A stretch of 64,000 nucleotides of DNA from Tubulanus polymorphus (Eukaryota > Nemertea > Palaeonemertea > Tubulaniformes > Tubulanidae): contig NW_027437441.1 in assembly GCF_964204645.1 (NCBI RefSeq), forward strand, positions 62,001 to 126,000, given 5' to 3'. Under the pieces are notes generated by a model, which was not told where the DNA came from, ran no database searches, and saw only the letters and a list, made by a program, of their open reading frames with translations. Position numbers and translations under genes: made by a program. Positions 1 through 10,527 of this stretch are shown here, piece after piece; the first letter of the stretch is position 1, and the number at the start of each line of letters is the position of its first letter.

Positions 1-87
1 AATACACTAGATTATATAATAAGTTTAAATGGTAATATTACAGTTGAAGAACAAGATAAATTATTAAAAGAATTAATAAATTATTAA
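1..87 (+). CDS. C-terminal end of small element membrane protein (partial)
   Basis: The first base of the window is inside an open frame that stops at 85-87. It matches the downstream frame of the element B gene at 35289-35722, which is read on the opposite strand there and encodes a two-membrane-segment protein. Only the hydrophilic tail, ending ELINY, is visible. The next gene starts 16 bases later, as in element B. Function unknown. Confidence 0.6.
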   Translation, partial: NTLDYIISLNGNITVEEQDKLLKELINY

Positions 88-103
88 TTCTTTTATTATA
101 TAA

Positions 104-1405
104 ATGGGGTTTCCAAAAGCTTTCCAATATAATAAATCAATTAAATATAATATTCCTGCAATAGATTTTAACAAAAATATTACATATAAAAATTTAGTTT
201 TAAATTCATTAACTAATTTAGAAATTTATGTTACTGAATCACAGTTTTTTATTTCTAAAATGGAAAATATATTTAATACATATGAAGTTACTTTTACTCG
301 AGATGAATATCATATATATAAAGTAAAATCTAATATGAAATATTGGCAGAATCAATTAAATTTTGCTGTTTATTGTGCAACAACTGGTTGTGGTATAAGT
401 TGGAATGATCATTTGAATAACTTAGATAAAAATTTGAAAATTCTGATTTAAAATTAATTCACACAATATTTAGATTTCACACATATTTTCAAATCAGAAT
501 AATATTAAATGAATTAGAATGTCCTTTACCCGGATCTAAGTATTTTAAAGAATTGGATGATAATATTAATCTATCTAAGTTTTATAAAATATGTAATGAA
601 TTTAATATAAATATTAATTCTGATTTTAGAGCGCATGGTAAATTGCAAGGTATTGGTGAAGAGTATGAAATAAAAAGAAGTGATTATATGCATAGAATTT
701 CAGCTTATCATACTTATAAAATTGATAATAATAATGGTTGGATTGATTTCATTTTAGAAAATAGTGAAGGTCTTACAAAATCAGGCATACAAAGAATAAA
801 TCAATCTATTAGAACTTATTTAATTTGTATTTTAGGTGCACAAGTTGAAACAAGATCACCAATAGTTGGAAATGATAGTACTTCATTTGATGCGCAGAAA
901 CAATTCAAAGTATTATTTGAAGATTCCATTCATAATGATAAAAATAGATCTATTCCAGAAAACATTGTAAGATATCAAAATTATTTAGATAAATCACATA
1001 TTAGATTAAATTATTGTATAGGCCCTAATCTATTAATTATTTCTAATGATTTAGTATTAAAGATGGGAAATATAATTGGTTATAATAATCTAATTAAAAC
1101 TGCAACAATAAATAATTCATTTGGATTAAATGATATAAATAAAAAGATTATTGCTGCTTCAAAAATTAATGGAAGGTGAAAAAAATAAAAAACATATTCA
1201 ATCAACAGAAACTAAAACTATGAATATTAAATTGGATAATGATTCTAAAATAAAAGATTACAATACATCAGAAAATATTAAAACTGATAATATTCAACAT
1301 GAAATAATTAAACTAAATGATGATAATAAATCCCATGAAAATGCTAAATTAGCTTTAACTTGTATTTTAGTTAGGAATTGTAATCGGAGGAATATTATAT
1401 TTTAA
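104..1405 (+). pseudogene. Element-specific protein of about 410 residues, broken by frameshifts
   Basis: Three ORFs (104-451, 553-1179, 1151-1405) are successive pieces of one gene also present at 33912-35272 and 36044-36883. The N-terminal piece has the conserved stretch WQNQLNFAVYCATTGCGIS, and the middle piece has LGAQVETRSP followed by FDAQKQF. The last piece ends in a short hydrophobic tail in the sister copies. Frame breaks lie near 430-550 and 1150-1180, and part of the middle is deleted compared with the copy on the minus strand. The start at 104 is preceded by a T-rich tract and ATAAATG. I recognise the family as one that travels with the capsid gene of such elements in aquatic invertebrates. 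A virion role is inferred from neighbours only. Confidence 0.6.
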
Positions 1406-1428
1406 ATTTTAATTTTTTTATTATGTAA

Positions 1429-2871
1429 ATGGATGTAGAAGGTGGAGACGCTTATGAAATGGGAGAAATGGGAATTAATAATGAAGGATATATTGATGAT
1501 GATTATAATGATGCAGAAACTAATATTGATAATGATGATGAATCAGCGTATAATTCTAATTCAGCAGATAGTGCTTCTAAAGGCCCATCAACAGATGAAT
1601 TTGATAGAAGAACTAGATCGAGAATAAATCCTGAAAATCAGAATCCAGATTTAGTAAGACAGAATTTAGAATATAATGAATATGTTTATAATTTCAAACC
1701 TACATTTGAAAAATCTGGATATAATATAAATGCCAGAGGCGCCAGACTTTTAGTAAGAGAATTAAACATTTAGATAGTGAATATTATTATCATTTGAAAG
1801 ATGATTATTATATTAATATCTCTTATAAAAATCAAAGCAAAATATTAGCAGAATAAACTTTGAGTAATTTAGAACCAGAATTAAAAGAATAAGTAATGGT
1901 AATGAAATAGAAAATGTAAAACAAGAAAAAATAAATCAAAATAGAAAAGTATTTAAACAAAGAATTAATAATTTATTTGAAACAATCGATAATAAACAGA
2001 AACAACTTCTGAACAGAATATAACTTCCAAAACTAGTAAACCTAATTCAAGAAGGAGTTCAAACCGAAAAACTTTTACCAAATGGATTACTTGATGCAAC
2101 AAAACAAGAATTAGAAGATTTAAATATATTTTCTGATAAAGCAATTAGAGAAATTATTAGTATACAAAATAAAGCTGATAAATTTGCGCATGATAAAAGT
2201 ATGAGATTTTAGAATTAGAACTTTAGAAGATGAATTATTTAAATCAAGAAGAGAATCAGAACAATCAAAATTAGATAGAGATAATAAAGTCATTGAAGAA
2301 ATTGAATTTACAAAAAAGAAATGCATATTTAGAAAAAGAAATTGATAATTTAGAATATAACATAGAATTTCAGAAAGAAGAAATAAAATTATTAAAAAAA
2401 TCATATGATTATTGTATTAATAGATTAAAAGTTGTTGTTAAAGGTTTAATAATTAAACCAGATTCTGAAATATCATTGAAAGATAGAATAAAATTATTAT
2501 TTAAGTTTGAAGGAATAGCAATTCTTTCAATTCTAACAGCTGTAACTATGGTATTTACAACAATTGGTTTAGCAATATCAAATTCATTGAAATCTACTCC
2601 TGCTCCCAATAAACCAGATAAACCCCCGAATGATAATAATTCTATACAAGATAAAGTTAAGGATGGTTTAAAGAAATTAGGAAAATATTTATGGAAACTA
2701 TCTAAAAAATCTGCTGCAGCATTACCCGGAGTTATTGCATCAATTGTTGGTTTTATATTGAAATCTGCTGGGAATATTCTTAACTTTGCTGCTGAACATA
2801 TTATTTTATTTTTAATTACAGTTGTAAGTGCAATTATTTGTGGATTAGTTAACATGATAAAAAATAAATAA
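1429..2871 (+). pseudogene. Coiled-coil membrane protein upstream of capsid gene, degenerate
   Basis: ORF 1429-1773 (114 aa) is the acidic, Asp/Asn-rich N-terminus and corresponds to the ORF beginning MAEGGEGF in element B. Bases 1774-2292 have lost the frame. ORF 2293-2871 (192 aa) is the C-terminal part: a Lys/Glu-rich coiled coil (about residues 1-45) and three hydrophobic segments near residues 70-95, 135-160 and 165-187, interrupted by a proline-rich NKPDKPPNDNN linker. The gene ends 20 bases before the capsid gene in both copies. That arrangement suggests a membrane-associated or minor virion protein, but I do not recognise an enzymatic domain. The start context is T-rich with GTAAATG. 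Confidence 0.6.
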
Positions 2872-2891
2872 TTAATTTTTTTGTTAAATAA

Positions 2892-4139
2892 ATGAGTGGG
2901 AGTTATATAAGTCCTTCTAAGAATCATAGAATATCTAATGCTATTAAAGCAAAAAGATCACATCATATAATTACTCATAACCCTTCTAATATTAATCCCG
3001 ATGAAACTTTATATGTTAGAATTCCTCGATTAACACAAAATACTTTTTATGTTCCAAATGGTATTTATTTATCAGCCGATATAAAAGTAACTGGTAATAA
3101 TAATAATTATGTTGTTGATAATGTTGGGAGATATTTGATTAAAAAATTAGCTGTAAAGATTGGACCAGAAACAGTTTTCTCATTAGATGATTATAATTTA
3201 TTTATGCATTATAAAGATTTATGGTTAACAAAAGAAAATAGAAATAATATGATATTTCAAGGCATCCAATCAGAAAACCAAAATAAATTAAGATCTGGAG
3301 CTAATAATGCAGTAGAAACTAATGCTACAGATAATTTGATAAAAAAGATTTATGGAAGCAAATATAAAATTCCATTAGACTTTGAATTGATAAATAATAA
3401 TGCGCCTTTATACAAATATGTTATACAAGAAGATATTATATTCGAAATAACATTTGCTCCTGTAAATGAAATTGTATTTTCTAGCGTTAATAAAGATATG
3501 GGATATGAATTATCGAATATATGTTTGGAATTTGATACAGTAACTGATGAAAATATTGCTAGCATAATTCAAACTCAATACAACCAAGGATTTTCATTAT
3601 TATATGATTATATTGAAAAATTTAAAACTGTAACTATTAATGCAAATGATGAAATAATTAATGAGAATATTAACATCCCAAGAAGATCTTTTAAAGGTAT
3701 ATTAATATTTTTTACCATTGCAACATGTACTAATGGTTCAATAAATGTTGATAATTATTGTAATCCTGAAATATCAAAAGTAGAAATAACAATTGAAGGC
3801 ATAGCAAATAAAATATTTCGTCAAGGAATGAGAATGATAGATCAATGGCCAGAAATTAGAAAACATTTTATGAGTGAAAAAGTAAAATCATTTGAGAATT
3901 GTAGTATTAATCAAATTGATTATTATACCGGTAATAAATATGCATTATGGTTAGATTTTAGAACAACAGAGGATAATTCATTACATGGTTCTGGGAAAAA
4001 ACTACAAAATACTAAAGATGGAATACTATTATTCATGAAAAAGAAAAAAGGAAGTTTAAATTTCAAAATGCGCGTTTATATTATATCCGACGCGCCATTA
4101 AATATTGTAAATTCACAATTAGATAGTATTATGTTTTAA
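2892..4139 (+). CDS. Major capsid-like protein (probable double jelly-roll), element A
   Basis: This intact 415-residue ORF is matched along its whole length by the 415-residue ORF at 38662-39909. The N-terminus SPSKNHRISNAIKA, the mid-protein IPLDFELINN followed by DIIFEITFAPVNEIV, and the C-terminal YALWLDFRTTEDN resemble the capsid (hexon-like) proteins of Polinton/adintovirus-type elements. The fold itself cannot be shown from sequence alone. The gene follows the coiled-coil membrane protein by 20 bases and precedes the zinc-finger gene by 49 bases. The start is set by an eight-T tract and TTAAATAAATG, identical in layout to copy B. Unlike most neighbours it has no frameshift or stop. An alternative is another structural virion protein. 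Confidence 0.65.
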   Translation: MSGSYISPSKNHRISNAIKAKRSHHIITHNPSNINPDETLYVRIPRLTQNTFYVPNGIYLSADIKVTGNNNNYVVDNVGRYLIKKLAVKIGPETVFSLDDYNLFMHYKDLWLTKENRNNMIFQGIQSENQNKLRSGANNAVETNATDNLIKKIYGSKYKIPLDFELINNNAPLYKYVIQEDIIFEITFAPVNEIVFSSVNKDMGYELSNICLEFDTVTDENIASIIQTQYNQGFSLLYDYIEKFKTVTINANDEIINENINIPRRSFKGILIFFTIATCTNGSINVDNYCNPEISKVEITIEGIANKIFRQGMRMIDQWPEIRKHFMSEKVKSFENCSINQIDYYTGNKYALWLDFRTTEDNSLHGSGKKLQNTKDGILLFMKKKKGSLNFKMRVYIISDAPLNIVNSQLDSIMF

Positions 4140-4188
4140 GTGTTATGAAATATTAAAATTTTAACTTTGATAAAAAATCTTATATTAA

Positions 4189-5376
4189 ATGGAAGGTGGA
4201 ATATATGAAATACAAACTCCAAGTGAAATGATATCAGATATATATTATATATTACCTTATGATGAATACAGTAATTATTTTGGAGAATACTTTAATCAAT
4301 TTAAATATAGAATAAGTAAAATAGATAAGAATATTGAAACAAAAAAAGAAAATAATATTGAACCTAAAATAGAAGATAAGAATGATATTGAATATAAAAT
4401 AGAAGATAATACTGAAACTAAAATAGAAGATAGTAATAATATTGAAACAAAAAAAGAAGATGTAATCTACATCTTATAATATACCCTCTACATGTGATAT
4501 TGAATCAAAAAAAGATTATTATAATCAAAAATATTGTGATGTATGTAGAAATATATATCATATAAAAATTGGGCATCACATAAGAAATCAAAGAAACATA
4601 TAGAAAAAGAAAAGAATAATAATGATAATAATATATCTGGTAATAATATAATAGATAATATCATAGATAATGTTAATACAATTGAAACAAATGATTCCAT
4701 AGATAATATAACAGATTATGTTGGTACAATTGAAACTAATGATAATGAAACAATTGATGATCCTAAAAAACATAATAACATTTGTGATTTAGATATTTCT
4801 AAAAGTAATTTTTCTAAACATAAAAAATCTCAAGCGCATATCGAAAATGAAAGGAAGTTAGAAGAACATGAAAAGAAATTAGAAGAAATAGAAAGAAATA
4901 AAATGTGCCAATGTTGTAATAAAAAAATTGAACCTGTTGATGAAAATACTCATTATAAATCAAAATTACATCTAATAAATGTTTATAAAATAATGGGTAT
5001 GATACCATTGTTAAATAACCCAGGGAAATATATCAAATATTTCAATCCTAAAACTAACCAATATTATATACACTATAAGTTGTTTTTTGATAAATTATAA
5101 GCTTATGCAGAAGATAATCCTGAACAAATCTATTTTTTATTATATTTTAGAAAAATAGATTTAAGTTATCTAATAAAACATTTTGGATATCAATTTGATT
5201 TTGATAATGATGATTTTGATGAATACTTAGAAAAATTAAGAGAAAAAGCTAATATACCTACGAATTATCATTCAAAGATGACTCGACTAAAATTAATAAA
5301 TCTACCTAAGACTTTTGATGAATTAGATATAAACAGAGATGATTTTATAAATGTATTAGAAACAAAATTAGAATAA
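4189..5376 (+). pseudogene. C2H2-type zinc-finger protein, frameshifted
   Basis: ORF 4189-4479 is the N-terminus, with an ILPYDEYS core and a low-complexity IED/ETK repeat tract. It ends early, and the gene continues in other frames to the stop at 5374-5376. Zinc-binding-like pieces are visible at about 4530-4600 (YCDVC followed by paired His), about 4790-4850 and 4903-4990 (MCQCC, then HYKSKLHL). The homologue at 39942-40766 has one finger of the form CDYC-x(n)-HMNTKVH and is intact. The start has TATTAAATGG, preceded by a TAATAAAAAAT-like tract. A DNA- or RNA-binding role is inferred from the finger. Confidence 0.55.
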
Positions 5377-5759
5377 TTATTATAAAACTATTTTTTATAT
5401 CTATGTACTAGACGTACGTAAGAATCTTGGCAAGAATCCAAGAAATCTTACTTTCTTACTCGTACGTCTAGTACGTAGATATATATAATAGCTTTCATAA
5501 AAATTAAAAACATAAAATTATTAATCTAAGTATAGAAATAGTTATAATATAATCTATTTTTATTTTTATTAAGAGAAAACATATAATTTATTCATTTTTA
5601 TATAATTCATTTAATAACTTATATATCTATGTACTAGACGTACGAGTAAGAATCCAAGAATTCTTACTTTCTTACTTTCTTAGCAAGAATCTTGGATTCT
5701 TACGTACGTCTAGTATATAGAAATACAAATTAGTTTCTATAATATTCCAAATTAGGATT
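5377..5759. repeat. Intergenic region with two hairpins between convergent gene blocks
   Basis: Two stem-loops share the same 18-base stem, CTATGTACTAGACGTACG: 5401-5418 pairs with 5461-5478, and 5627-5644 pairs with 5703-5720, each with one mismatch. Both loops contain AAGAATCTTGG/CCAAGAATC-type inner repeats in opposite orientation. They lie exactly where the plus-strand zinc-finger gene and the minus-strand integrase/ATPase gene converge. Transcription termination or 3' end processing, or a small foldback element, would fit. The rest of the interval is plain AT-rich DNA. Confidence 0.6.
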
Positions 5760-7214
5760 TTATTTTATAAATTTATATTCATAGGGAAATTGAAGCCTCA
5801 GTAATAATATTGAACCTTTATTATTCTTTAATTTATTCATATATTCATCATGTAATTCAGTAGGTATAATTTGATTTTCTTCCAATGATTGTTGCATAGA
5901 TTTTCTATCTTTATTGTAGAATAAAACTAAAAATCTTATATTCTCCCTAAAGTCTTTAACAATTGAATTATATTTTTGATTTAAAACCCATGTTGTTATC
6001 CCAAAATGTCTCCCAGGGAAAACTAGATAACATAACTCACTTTCTCTAACTTTTGAATCATGTAAATTAGCGCAATCATCTATAATGAATAATGCATTTA
6101 ATCCTTTATAAATATCTAATGCTATTTTTATACAATTATCTAAATTTTCTTTTATTGTTTTAGGATCTAATATAATGAACTTTTTTATCTTAATTATATT
6201 TCTATTATATGTTTTATTAAGAGTTTTTGTTTTCAATACTTTTTCTATTTTGTATTCTATTTCATCTGGGTTTGGTACAAGTGATAATTCTTGTTCATAG
6301 AAATAACCTAATATTTCTTCATCTTTTAGATCTTCTAATTTATAAACAAATGGTTTAGTTAATATTATCTTTTTAATCTTAAATATTTCTTCAGTAAAAT
6401 TAGGGGTATAACCTTTATAAAAGGTTTTTCTATATTTAGATATTCTAACGTGTTGTCCAGTTTTAAATTTAGGTTCTCCAAAATCATGTGTTACAAACGC
6501 GCCATATAAATTATTCCAAACTATTTCTGAATTATCTTCTTTTCTAGCTTGTATAGGTTTCATATTTATAGAATTATGTTTAGAATTATTATAACCTTTC
6601 ACTAAATCATCTAACACATCGATATATTTATATGTTTCATTAGCAGTAAAGTATTTCCACATTCTAGTTTTCAATGTTTTATTAAATCTTTCTATAATAG
6701 ATGCTTTTTTATCTGAATGTGTTGAAAAATACTCTACATCGTTAACAGGTAATAGTTTTTTAAAATGTTTGTTATAGAATTCCTTACCTTCATCAAATTG
6801 TATCTTACCTGGAATAGCTTCTTTAGATATATTCTTAAAAGCATTTGTCACTTCTATTCCAGTTTTATTTTTGATTGGAATTGACCATGCGTATCTACTG
6901 AATATGTCTATAACATTCAGTATCCAGAAATATCCTTTGTTGTATTCTTCTAAGTTCTTCATGTCAATTAAATCTGCTTGCCATTGTTGATCGATATATG
7001 AAACCATAACTTTTCTTGTTGAATAAGTTTTATCCATTTTCTTGTGGATTTGATATGTTGGTTGATTTTGTAACCATGATCTTAATTCACTATATTTTAT
7101 ATTACCATTTTCTTTATCAGATTTAATTTAACCCCATAATTCTGAAACGTCAGAATATGATACTTCACTTTCTGGGTTATAATATAAATCTCTTAAATAA
7201 TGTTCTTTTTTCAT
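5760..7214 (-). pseudogene. Integrase-chromodomain-packaging ATPase fusion, inactivated, element A
   Basis: Colinear with the intact 573-residue ORF at 43975-45696. The start matches at 7214, but codon 29 is TAA (7128-7130) where B has AAA. After it the frame is open to 5760 (425 aa in the ORF from 7037). The RVE integrase motifs QADLIDM, QFDEGKEF and ERFNKTL are all present. An in-frame deletion of about 240 bp near 6222 removes most of the chromodomain and the Walker A loop of the ATPase. Walker B (ALFIIDDCANL) and the following GRHFGITTWVLNQ motif remain. Compared with element B the whole gene is inverted. The protein could not package DNA; the integrase catalytic residues look intact. Confidence 0.85.
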
Positions 7215-7220
7215 CTTATT

Positions 7221-7589
7221 TTAATCCATTAATAATAATTTAGATTTAGTTTCAATGACTTTATGATTTGACTTATTTTCTGGTATAATAGGTTTATCAT
7301 CATTGGAATCATCTTTATCATCAGATTTGAATTTTGATTTATATATTACACCGGATGATATAATAATTCTGATTAACCCAATTGTAATATATAAGTAATT
7401 ATTTCTTCCAGCATTATAAGAATTAGATGGATTGTTATTTGAATCAATATCAGATAAAGTCTGTGATTTATTTATATCAGTTAATTTCTTTTTCTTAGCT
7501 TTTTTTAATTCTGCAGATCTTTTACCTAATTCTCTTGCCCATTTAATTTGTTTTTCAGATCTAACCTTTTTCTTAACGCCATCACTCAT
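7221..7589 (-). CDS. Small basic single-pass membrane protein, element A
   Basis: This 122-residue ORF is homologous along its length to 43609-43968. The N-terminal 40 residues are strongly basic (KQIKWARELGKRS, then KKAKKKKL), followed by a Ser/Asn linker and one hydrophobic segment around LYITIGLIRIIISSGVIY (residues 68-86). A charged tail follows. It lies between the integrase/ATPase gene (6 bases away) and the 195-residue gene (9 bases away), as in B. No domain with a known activity is recognised; a DNA-binding membrane anchor or minor virion protein is a guess. Confidence 0.6.
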   Translation of the reverse strand: MSDGVKKKVRSEKQIKWARELGKRSAELKKAKKKKLTDINKSQTLSDIDSNNNPSNSYNAGRNNYLYITIGLIRIIISSGVIYKSKFKSDDKDDSNDDKPIIPENKSNHKVIETKSKLLLMD

Positions 7590-7598
7590 TTATTTTAG

Positions 7599-8186
7599 TT
7601 AATTTTTGTTCTCATTTTCTGTTTCGCTGTTTGGTTGTAGTACATCTGTTTCGTTCTTACCTGATTTATATTCCATAGGTTTGATGTTCGAAAATGTTAT
7701 GACACCAGTAGAAATTAATGTCATAACCGATCCTAATTGAAATGAAGCGTAACCAACCCATTTTTGTAATTCAGTCATAACTAAGTAGTCATTTTTCAAA
7801 TCATTATATAATTTATTTTCATCATCAATTGGTATAAACTGGTTACATAACTTAGAGTAACATTTGATAATACCATCCGAAATAGAAACATTTATTCTAG
7901 CTAATCTAGCTTCTTCATAAATCTTAAAATATTTTATTACTTTATCTGGTTTCATAGAGTCTAGTTCTTGAAAAGTAATGGTCTTAGTTAAAAACTCCTT
8001 AGATTTCCCGCCAGCAATTAGTAATTCAAGATGGTGTTTACAATATAAGTAGTATTCATAATCAATATTGTTATTAACTTGAATATTATTTTCAATTTTG
8101 GTCGGAATATCCTTATTATCACTAATGCCCAAATCATCTAATGTTTTTTCAAAATCAATACTATTCTTACTCGATTTCTTTGACAT
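7599..8186 (-). CDS. Conserved element protein with one hydrophobic segment, element A
   Basis: This 195-residue ORF is homologous throughout to 43014-43616 in element B. It is mostly hydrophilic and alpha-helical in composition, with one hydrophobic stretch near residues 150-170 (FQLGSVMTLISTGVITFSNI) and an Asn/Glu-rich tail. The start context is CTCTAATATAAATG, identical to copy B. The two copies differ mostly by substitutions, with a small indel near the N-terminus, so the gene has stayed open in a decaying element. Function unknown. Confidence 0.65.
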   Translation of the reverse strand: MSKKSSKNSIDFEKTLDDLGISDNKDIPTKIENNIQVNNNIDYEYYLYCKHHLELLIAGGKSKEFLTKTITFQELDSMKPDKVIKYFKIYEEARLARINVSISDGIIKCYSKLCNQFIPIDDENKLYNDLKNDYLVMTELQKWVGYASFQLGSVMTLISTGVITFSNIKPMEYKSGKNETDVLQPNSETENENKN

Positions 8187-8392
8187 TTATATTAGAGAAA
8201 AAAAGCAAGAAAAATATAATAAGTATTCTTCAAATGATATTAGTATCTCTTTGGGTTAATACTAGCTTAGTTCAGTTAAAGAATTTTAGTATTAGTTATT
8301 GTTTTTTTTTAGTATTTTTTAAAACTGAATTCCTTCTAATCACGAGAGAGAATGTATCCTGTGTGTATGTACTGAGTTCTTATTATGAACGC
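8187..8392. other. AT-rich intergenic region between small-protein and HNH genes
   Basis: About 200 bases without coding signal. In element B the matching interval is about 1.2 kb because of extra sequence at 41842-42780. Short ACTAGCTAGTAT / AATTCTTTAGTTTTAACT-like motifs recur in both copies. Confidence 0.4.
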
Positions 8393-9033
8393 TTAAGATT
8401 CAACGTATTTTTCATTATTTGGATCACTATTCCATAATTCAACAAATGTCTTTGCTTTAACCAGTTGATCTAAATATAACTGTAAATCTAGTTTATTAGA
8501 TTTAATTATGTTTTCCTTCTTTTCTAAAGGTCTTAAATTTCTCCAGCCCCATATTAGCTTCTTATTATATCTTATTATAATCATCACTCATGTCAAATTT
8601 CGAAATCGGCAACACATGATCAATATGAAAGTATTCACCATAATTATCTATATTCACTTTATCGTTGAATTGATATATTATCCATGATTTGAGAAATTCA
8701 TCTGTACAACCCAACAAATTAGATAGTGTTTCTGAATGTGTTTCTTTGTTGAATAATTGTGTGAATCTAGATCTTAAACATTGTTTCAATCTAAAATTAA
8801 GATCTGTTTTATATCTTTCTCTCATGTATTCTGTCATATAATCATTATAAGCTTCTCTGTTATCTTCTCGGTATTGTTTGACATATAGTTTAATACAAGT
8901 TTTACAGCAATATTGAAAACCAGCTTTGCTAATCTTACGCTTATTAAATTCTGTTATAGCTAATTTATCTAATTCACATTTAGAACATTTCTTTATTTGT
9001 AATATTGATTGTTTGTGGTTGTTCTGGTTCCAT
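8393..9033 (-). pseudogene. HNH endonuclease, frameshifted, element A
   Basis: Homologous to the intact 216-residue ORF at 41191-41841. The start MEPEQPQTINIT is at 9033. A deletion near 8990 shifts the frame after about 16 codons, and a 10-bp tandem duplication (ATATAATAAG) near 8570-8580 shifts it again just before the NLRPLEKKENIIKSNK motif. The core HIDHVLPISKFD is preserved in ORF 8565-8837, and the C-terminus is in ORF 8393-8587. HNH proteins cut DNA, and this one has CxxC pairs near its N-terminus. The product is almost surely inactive. Confidence 0.8.
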
Positions 9034-9208
9034 TTATTAGGGTTTTCTGTTATTTCACAGAAAACCCTATTTCTATTCCGCGTGATTATTATAAGGGTTT
9101 TCTGTTATTTCACAGAAAACCCTATTGATATCCGCATGATTATTATTAGGGTTTTCTGTTATTTCACAGAAAACCCTATTGATATCCGCGTGATTATTAT
9201 TATTATTA
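9034..9208. repeat. Tandem hairpin repeat with (ATT)n, three units
   Basis: Three roughly 54-bp units contain AGGGTTTTCTGT-TATTTC-ACAGAAAACCCT, a 12-bp perfect stem with a 6-base loop, followed by ATTGATATCCGCGTGATTATTATT. The array begins immediately after the truncated upstream side of the HNH gene, so it marks one edge of the host sequence interrupting element A. The same unit forms a larger array at 11847-12206. Confidence 0.8.
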
Positions 9209-10340
9209 TTTTCTTCCACACTATTTTTACCAAAAGAACATAGGCTTTGTTACCTTACCGCTGTTTCATATACAATCCATATAATATCGTTCAGCTCACT
9301 GAGATCTACAAATAGCCCGCGTGTTTTTTCACGAATCATCGTTACAAAAGCGCTGTCGGCCGTAAACATCGAAAATTTAGCGACATGTTTTTCGAGTCGT
9401 CATCCCGAAATCAACCCGCAGGCCGACTGTCACTTCGATTATCAATTCAAGTATAAATGAACTAATTTATTGCCGCAGACTTCACATTCAGTCGCGGTCT
9501 TCAAACAGTGATTTTAACAATAGCCCATTTTCCTCATCAAATCATATTACCGATACACTGAAAATTTACTACTTTAGATTTTAAAAGCACTGTCGAGCCG
9601 TAAACATCGACGAATCGACGTGTGTTACTACATCGTCGTTCCGGGGATCAGCTGCGAGTTTCTCCTCATCATGAGAATCAAATCGAGTACAAATTAATTT
9701 ATTTCTACCAGTGATTTGGCTGCGGGTTTCAAGGAGTTAGTTTAACAATACCTATTTTTCTTTACCGAATTAACCGTGTATTTACTAAGATAACAGTCGT
9801 GTACCAGGGAATCGTAGGCCTAAACTAAACACGCCGAAGAGATATAGCGGAGAAAAGCTGTTATATCGACGAGGTATCAAAATAAAAAAATATATTACTT
9901 TATTCGGCCGCGGGCTTCAACCTCTATATCAATACCATCAATACGCTATATTTCCTACAGTACATACCGATCATTGTCAAATGAACAAGGTATTTACTAA
10001 ATACAAGTTTATAACACACTCCTTTCCGTATGCTGGACTCACACTTGACATTCGGAGTAAGCGTTCGCTGTCGGGGAAAGGAGATCGTTCGCTGTGTCGC
10101 TTGAAGTGTTTATCGAGTTTTACGCAGCTTTAGGCCTACCGGTATTGAGCTTTACTAAACAAACACAGTATAATTGTTGCGTTTATTAACGGACTCATTG
10201 GATTGAACTTCAAAACAAAATTTACGGCCTACGACCAATCTGTCCAGATTTTAGGCCTACGCATATACATAGGCCTACATAGGCTAGTAGCCTCTACTAG
10301 GTTAAAGCTAAGTTCACTGTAAAGGAGGAATCAAGATTTA
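9209..10340. repeat. Module X, copy 1 (about 1.1-kb dispersed repeat)
   Basis: Starts with TTCTTCCACACTATTTTTACC and ends in a TAGGCCTAC-rich tail. The same order of sequence recurs at 12207-12667, 16913-18057, 21496-22381 and 26733-27836, each time after an (ATT)n or hairpin tract. I see no coding frame. It is probably part of a non-autonomous element or a segmental duplication. Confidence 0.75.
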
Positions 10341-10527
10341 TTAAAATGCATGTTAATTAGTGATTAACTGGTTGTGACTTGCAACGATCAATCACATTTA
10401 TCAATTTTATTGCCAAAAATGAAGATTTTTTTGAAAATTTCGTCTGAGCAGACAGCTTTATAAGCCAGACTTTTCATTTGAGTTTTTTCATCATAAATGA
10501 AACTGGTATTTCATTAATTTCTTATGA
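10341..10527. other. Non-repetitive AT-rich spacer
   Basis: No ORF, motif or repeat recognised here. Confidence 0.4.

Larger units (their letters stand above)
1..9037 (+). mobile_element. Maverick/Polinton-like element A, truncated at both sides
   Basis: This AT-rich block carries homologues of element B (27837-46190): a small membrane protein, a roughly 410-residue family, a coiled-coil membrane protein, the capsid-like protein and a zinc-finger protein on the plus strand. The integrase/ATPase, two small proteins and an HNH nuclease follow on the minus strand. The left end lies outside the window. The right side stops four bases upstream of the HNH start codon, where a host hairpin repeat begins. 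Compared with B, the block 5760-9033 is inverted. Several genes are broken, so A is not autonomous, although its capsid and two small ORFs are intact. That A is a Polinton relative is inferred from gene content; its missing right terminus may lie at 54763-55243. Confidence 0.85.

Noticed and set aside
1442-1627. 61-codon frame overlapping the start of the coiled-coil gene
   Set aside because: A shadow frame, low-complexity Met/Ile-rich, with no counterpart in the sister copies.
2120-2927. Minus-strand frames opposite the coiled-coil membrane gene
   Set aside because: Antisense shadows of the AT-rich plus-strand gene; the equivalent shadow appears at 38177-38617.
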